Positions 4,886-7,086 of a DNA stretch of 7,086 nt are shown here, one piece after another. This DNA is from an uncultured Anaerolineae bacterium (GTDB lineage: Bacteria; Chloroflexota; Anaerolineae; Anaerolineales; Villigracilaceae). The notes under the pieces were generated by a model. The model saw only the letters and a list, made by a program, of their open reading frames with translations, ran no database searches and was not told the origin of the DNA. The position numbers and the translations under genes are program-made. The DNA lies in contig CAINXK010000623.1 in assembly GCA_903854805.1 (NCBI GenBank), positions 1-7,086 of the forward strand. Reading direction: 5' to 3'. Within the stretch, counting starts at the first letter, position 1, and each line of letters opens with the position of its first letter.

Positions 4886-6625
4886 ATGCCTATCATTGCC
4901 GATCTAATCAACGTAACCTACACCCATTGGAACCAGACCAGCCCCACCCTGGTAGACCTGTCACTGCAAATTCAGCAAGGAACGCTGAACGTGCTGGTCG
5001 GCCCGGGTGGCTCGGGAAAATCCACGCTTTGCAACCTCTTCAACGGCGAAATTCCGCACCTGCTCGGCGGTAAATTCGAAGGCGACGTGATCATCGACGG
5101 CCTCAACACCCGCCAGGTGGAAGTCAAAGACCTGGCCCGCCAGGTCGGGCACGTCTTCCAGGACCCCGAATCGATGTTCGCAACCCTGACAGTTGAAGAC
5201 GAAATCGCCTTTGGCCCCGAAAACCTGCGCTTCGCCCCCGCTGAAATCCGCGAGATCATCACCGGCCTGCTAAGCGATACCGACCTCTCACCCTTTCGTG
5301 AGCGGCTGGTCTGGGCACTCTCCGGCGGACAGGTTCAAAAGCTCGGCCTGGCAGCCGTACTCGCCATGCAGCCCCGCCTGATCATCCTGGACGAACCCAC
5401 CTCCAATCTCGACCCAGCCGCCACGCGCAGCGTGCACGAACTGGTCCTGGCCCTGCGCGCGCGCGGCATCACCATCCTGCTGGTCACCCGCGAACTGGAT
5501 GACTTCCTGGCGCGCGCCGACCAGCTGCTGGTGCTGGATAAAGGCCACCTGCTGGCCGCAGGCAGCCCGGCCGAAGTCCTGGCTCAACACGGCAGCCAAC
5601 TCCAAAACCTGGGCATCTGGCTGCCCGAAACCACCGAGATCGGACTGGCACTCAAACAGCTCTACCCGGCCCTGGTCGGCACACGCAGCCTGCCCATCAC
5701 CGTGCAAGAAACCCTCGACCTGCTGCAATCCACCCACGCCGGAAAAAACCGCCTGGTCGGACCCAGCCCACAGCCAGCGGCGGCCCCCAGCCCCTGCCTG
5801 ATCTCCGCCCGCAACCTATCCTTCGCCTACGCTGGCGCGCCGGCCCTGTTGGATGTCTCCATCGATATCCATGCCGGTGAAATGCTGGCCATCGTCGGGC
5901 GCAATGGCGCCGGAAAAAGCACCCTGGCACGCCTGCTGGTCGGCCTGCTCAAACCGCAGGCAGGCACGCTGACGCTCTTCGGACAACCCGCCGCAAAATG
6001 GAAAGTCCAGGACCTGGCCAACCGCATCGCGCTTGTCTTTCAGAACCCCGAACACCAGTTTCTAACCGACACAGTCGCAGATGAGATTGGTTACTCCCTG
6101 CTGGCCCGCGGCATAACCGAAGCCAGCGCGCGCGCCAAAGCCATCGCAGAGACTCTGCAGCTGCTGGGCCTAACCGGCTATGAGCAGATCCACCCCTTTG
6201 CCCTGCCCGCCGGGATGAAACGCCGCCTGGGTGTGGCCACCATGTTGGTCAGCCAGCCGCAGATACTGCTGGTGGATGAACCCACCTATGGTCAGGACAA
6301 GCAAATGACCCAGACCCTGATGGCATTGATGGAAGACATCCGCCGACAGGGCATTGCGGTGGTCATGATCACCCACGATATGCGCCTGGTGCAGGAATAT
6401 GCCGGGCGCGTGGTGGTCATGAGCGCCGGGCGCGTTTGTTACGATGGCGACCCCTCCGGTTTGTTCGAGCGCGATGATGTTCTGGAAGCCGCCAACCTGT
6501 GCCCGACCCTGCTGCACCAACTGGTCGGCAGCCTGCGCAAACAGGGCCACACCATCGAGGGCGAAATGCGCAACACTGCAGATTTTCTGACCGCCCTGGC
6601 AAACACCACCCCGGAGGCCAGATGA
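4886..6625 (+). CDS. ykoD: Two-domain ATPase (A component) of the YkoEDC-type ECF transporter
   Basis: This cytoplasmic protein of 579 residues carries two fused ABC domains that power the importer. Domain 1 has Walker A GPGGSGKST (39-47), Q-loop Gln92, signature LSGGQ (145-149) and Walker B LIILDEP (165-171). Its H-loop histidine is replaced by Arg202 (VTR, codon CGC). Domain 2 has Walker A GRNGAGKST (338-346), Q-loop Gln386, Walker B ILLVDEP (460-466) and an intact His498 (ITHD). Its signature is degenerate: LPAGM (440-444) followed by KRRL. Because each ATP site pairs one domain's Walker and H-loops with the other's signature, one site looks fully consensus and the other doubly degenerate. 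A Pro/Ala-rich linker (about 290-304) joins the halves. ATG 4886 is the only reasonable start although no good Shine-Dalgarno sequence precedes it. The gene begins 256 bp after the S component and overlaps the T-component gene by 4 bp. Confidence 0.9.
   Translation: MPIIADLINVTYTHWNQTSPTLVDLSLQIQQGTLNVLVGPGGSGKSTLCNLFNGEIPHLLGGKFEGDVIIDGLNTRQVEVKDLARQVGHVFQDPESMFATLTVEDEIAFGPENLRFAPAEIREIITGLLSDTDLSPFRERLVWALSGGQVQKLGLAAVLAMQPRLIILDEPTSNLDPAATRSVHELVLALRARGITILLVTRELDDFLARADQLLVLDKGHLLAAGSPAEVLAQHGSQLQNLGIWLPETTEIGLALKQLYPALVGTRSLPITVQETLDLLQSTHAGKNRLVGPSPQPAAAPSPCLISARNLSFAYAGAPALLDVSIDIHAGEMLAIVGRNGAGKSTLARLLVGLLKPQAGTLTLFGQPAAKWKVQDLANRIALVFQNPEHQFLTDTVADEIGYSLLARGITEASARAKAIAETLQLLGLTGYEQIHPFALPAGMKRRLGVATMLVSQPQILLVDEPTYGQDKQMTQTLMALMEDIRRQGIAVVMITHDMRLVQEYAGRVVVMSAGRVCYDGDPSGLFERDDVLEAANLCPTLLHQLVGSLRKQGHTIEGEMRNTADFLTALANTTPEAR
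6613..6617 (+). promoter_or_regulatory. Ribosome binding site of the ykoC-like gene inside the ykoD end
   Basis: GGAGG lies 4 nt before ATG 6622, within the last codons of the ATPase gene. With the ATGA stop-start overlap this indicates translational coupling. Confidence 0.65.
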
Positions 6626-7086
6626 GCACCATCGAACGCAGCAAACCCGCGCCACACACCGATCAAGCTGGCCATTCCCTGCGCTTTATCCCACGCGCCT
6701 CCATGCTGCACCGCATGTACCCGCTCACCAAACTGAGCTGGGTGGTGGTGGTGGCCATTGGGCTGTTTATGTACCGCACGCCGCTCTCGGGCGCGATTGT
6801 GTTTGGCTGCGTGCTGCTGCTGGCCCTGCTGGGCGGCGCCATCCGCCCGCGCGAAATCCTCGGCTCAGCCCGCGTCATCTTCGGCATCGGCCTGGTCCTG
6901 ATGTTCTTCCACTTCTTCGCCGACCCTGGCAATCCGGTCTACCGCCTCGGGCCCCTGGTCATCACCGATGAAGGTCTGCGCCAGGGACCGGTCTTCTTTT
7001 TCCGGCTTTCCGTGGTGGTATTGGCCAGTTTTGTGCTGATCTGGACCACCGACAGCCGCGACCTGATGGTCGCGCTGACCCGTGCC
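6622..7086 (+). CDS. ykoC: Transmembrane coupling (T) component of the ECF transporter, CbiQ/EcfT family (3' end outside window)
   Basis: The frame is open from ATG 6622 to the window edge, giving the first 155 residues of a membrane protein; family members are usually about 250-280 residues. After a polar N-terminus of about 20 residues comes HRMYPLTKL (30-38), the typical entry into the first helix of EcfT/CbiQ proteins. Hydrophobic spans follow at about 39-51, 55-72, 84-100 and 125-142, with WTTDSRDLMVAL (141-152) leading towards the long coupling helices. The Ala-Arg-Gly-type motifs that touch the ATPase would lie beyond the window. The protein joins the substrate-binding subunit to the two ABC domains. 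Its start overlaps the ATPase stop by 4 bp (ATGA), as expected for subunits made together. Confidence 0.87.
   Translation, partial: MSTIERSKPAPHTDQAGHSLRFIPRASMLHRMYPLTKLSWVVVVAIGLFMYRTPLSGAIVFGCVLLLALLGGAIRPREILGSARVIFGIGLVLMFFHFFADPGNPVYRLGPLVITDEGLRQGPVFFFRLSVVVLASFVLIWTTDSRDLMVALTRA

Noticed and set aside
356..6932. Long open frames on the - strand opposite the genes
   Set aside because: They mirror high-GC coding regions, are rich in Gly/Arg/Ala without domain motifs, and lie wholly opposite well-supported genes.

Overview
The window reads as a GC-rich bacterial chromosome segment with every supported gene on the + strand. The gene content (a HEAT-repeat/cyclic-nucleotide-binding protein, a MinD/ParA-like ATPase, an MtmB-family methyltransferase and a YkoEDC-type ECF transporter) and the protein style suggest an anaerobic member of the Chloroflexota, perhaps Anaerolineae. 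That assignment is inference: no rRNA or other marker gene is present.

Layout. Bases 1-1459 hold the 3' part of a gene for a HEAT-repeat protein ending in a cyclic-nucleotide-binding domain. It is followed by a small P-loop ATPase of the MinD/ParA type (1546-2304). A GC-rich hairpin (2346-2382) and a TATAAT box (2418-2423) separate this pair from the next block. That block begins with an intact MtmB (monomethylamine:corrinoid methyltransferase) family gene (2479-3855), then a 27-codon single-pass membrane microprotein with its own ribosome binding site (3914-3997), then a YkoE-type substrate-binding membrane subunit (4063-4629). A 256-bp intergenic stretch follows, with a perfect 20-bp inverted repeat and several DnaA-box-like 9-mers. 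After it come the two-domain ATPase of the same transporter (ykoD-like, 4886-6625) and, overlapping it by 4 bp, the transmembrane coupling subunit (ykoC/CbiQ-like, from 6622), which runs off the end of the window.

How the genes may work together. YkoE, YkoD and YkoC are the S, A and T parts of a group I energy-coupling-factor importer, a family linked to uptake of thiamine or its pyrimidine precursor. The methyltransferase sits immediately upstream of the S component. In methanogens MtmB uses pyrrolysine, encoded by an in-frame UAG, to demethylate monomethylamine. Here the frame is continuous and the pyrrolysine position is an ordinary leucine (codon 198, CTG). Three acidic or amide residues that I recall lining the pyrrolysine pocket are also replaced. 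This is therefore a non-pyrrolysine MtmB homologue, analogous to the non-pyrrolysine MttB homologues that demethylate quaternary amines. The most attractive hypothesis is an uptake-plus-demethylation locus, in which the ECF transporter brings in a small N-methylated (or otherwise methylated) compound and the MtmB-like enzyme passes its methyl group to a corrinoid protein encoded elsewhere. No corrinoid protein, corrinoid-reactivating protein or pyrrolysine biosynthesis gene is visible here, so the substrate and partner remain unknown.
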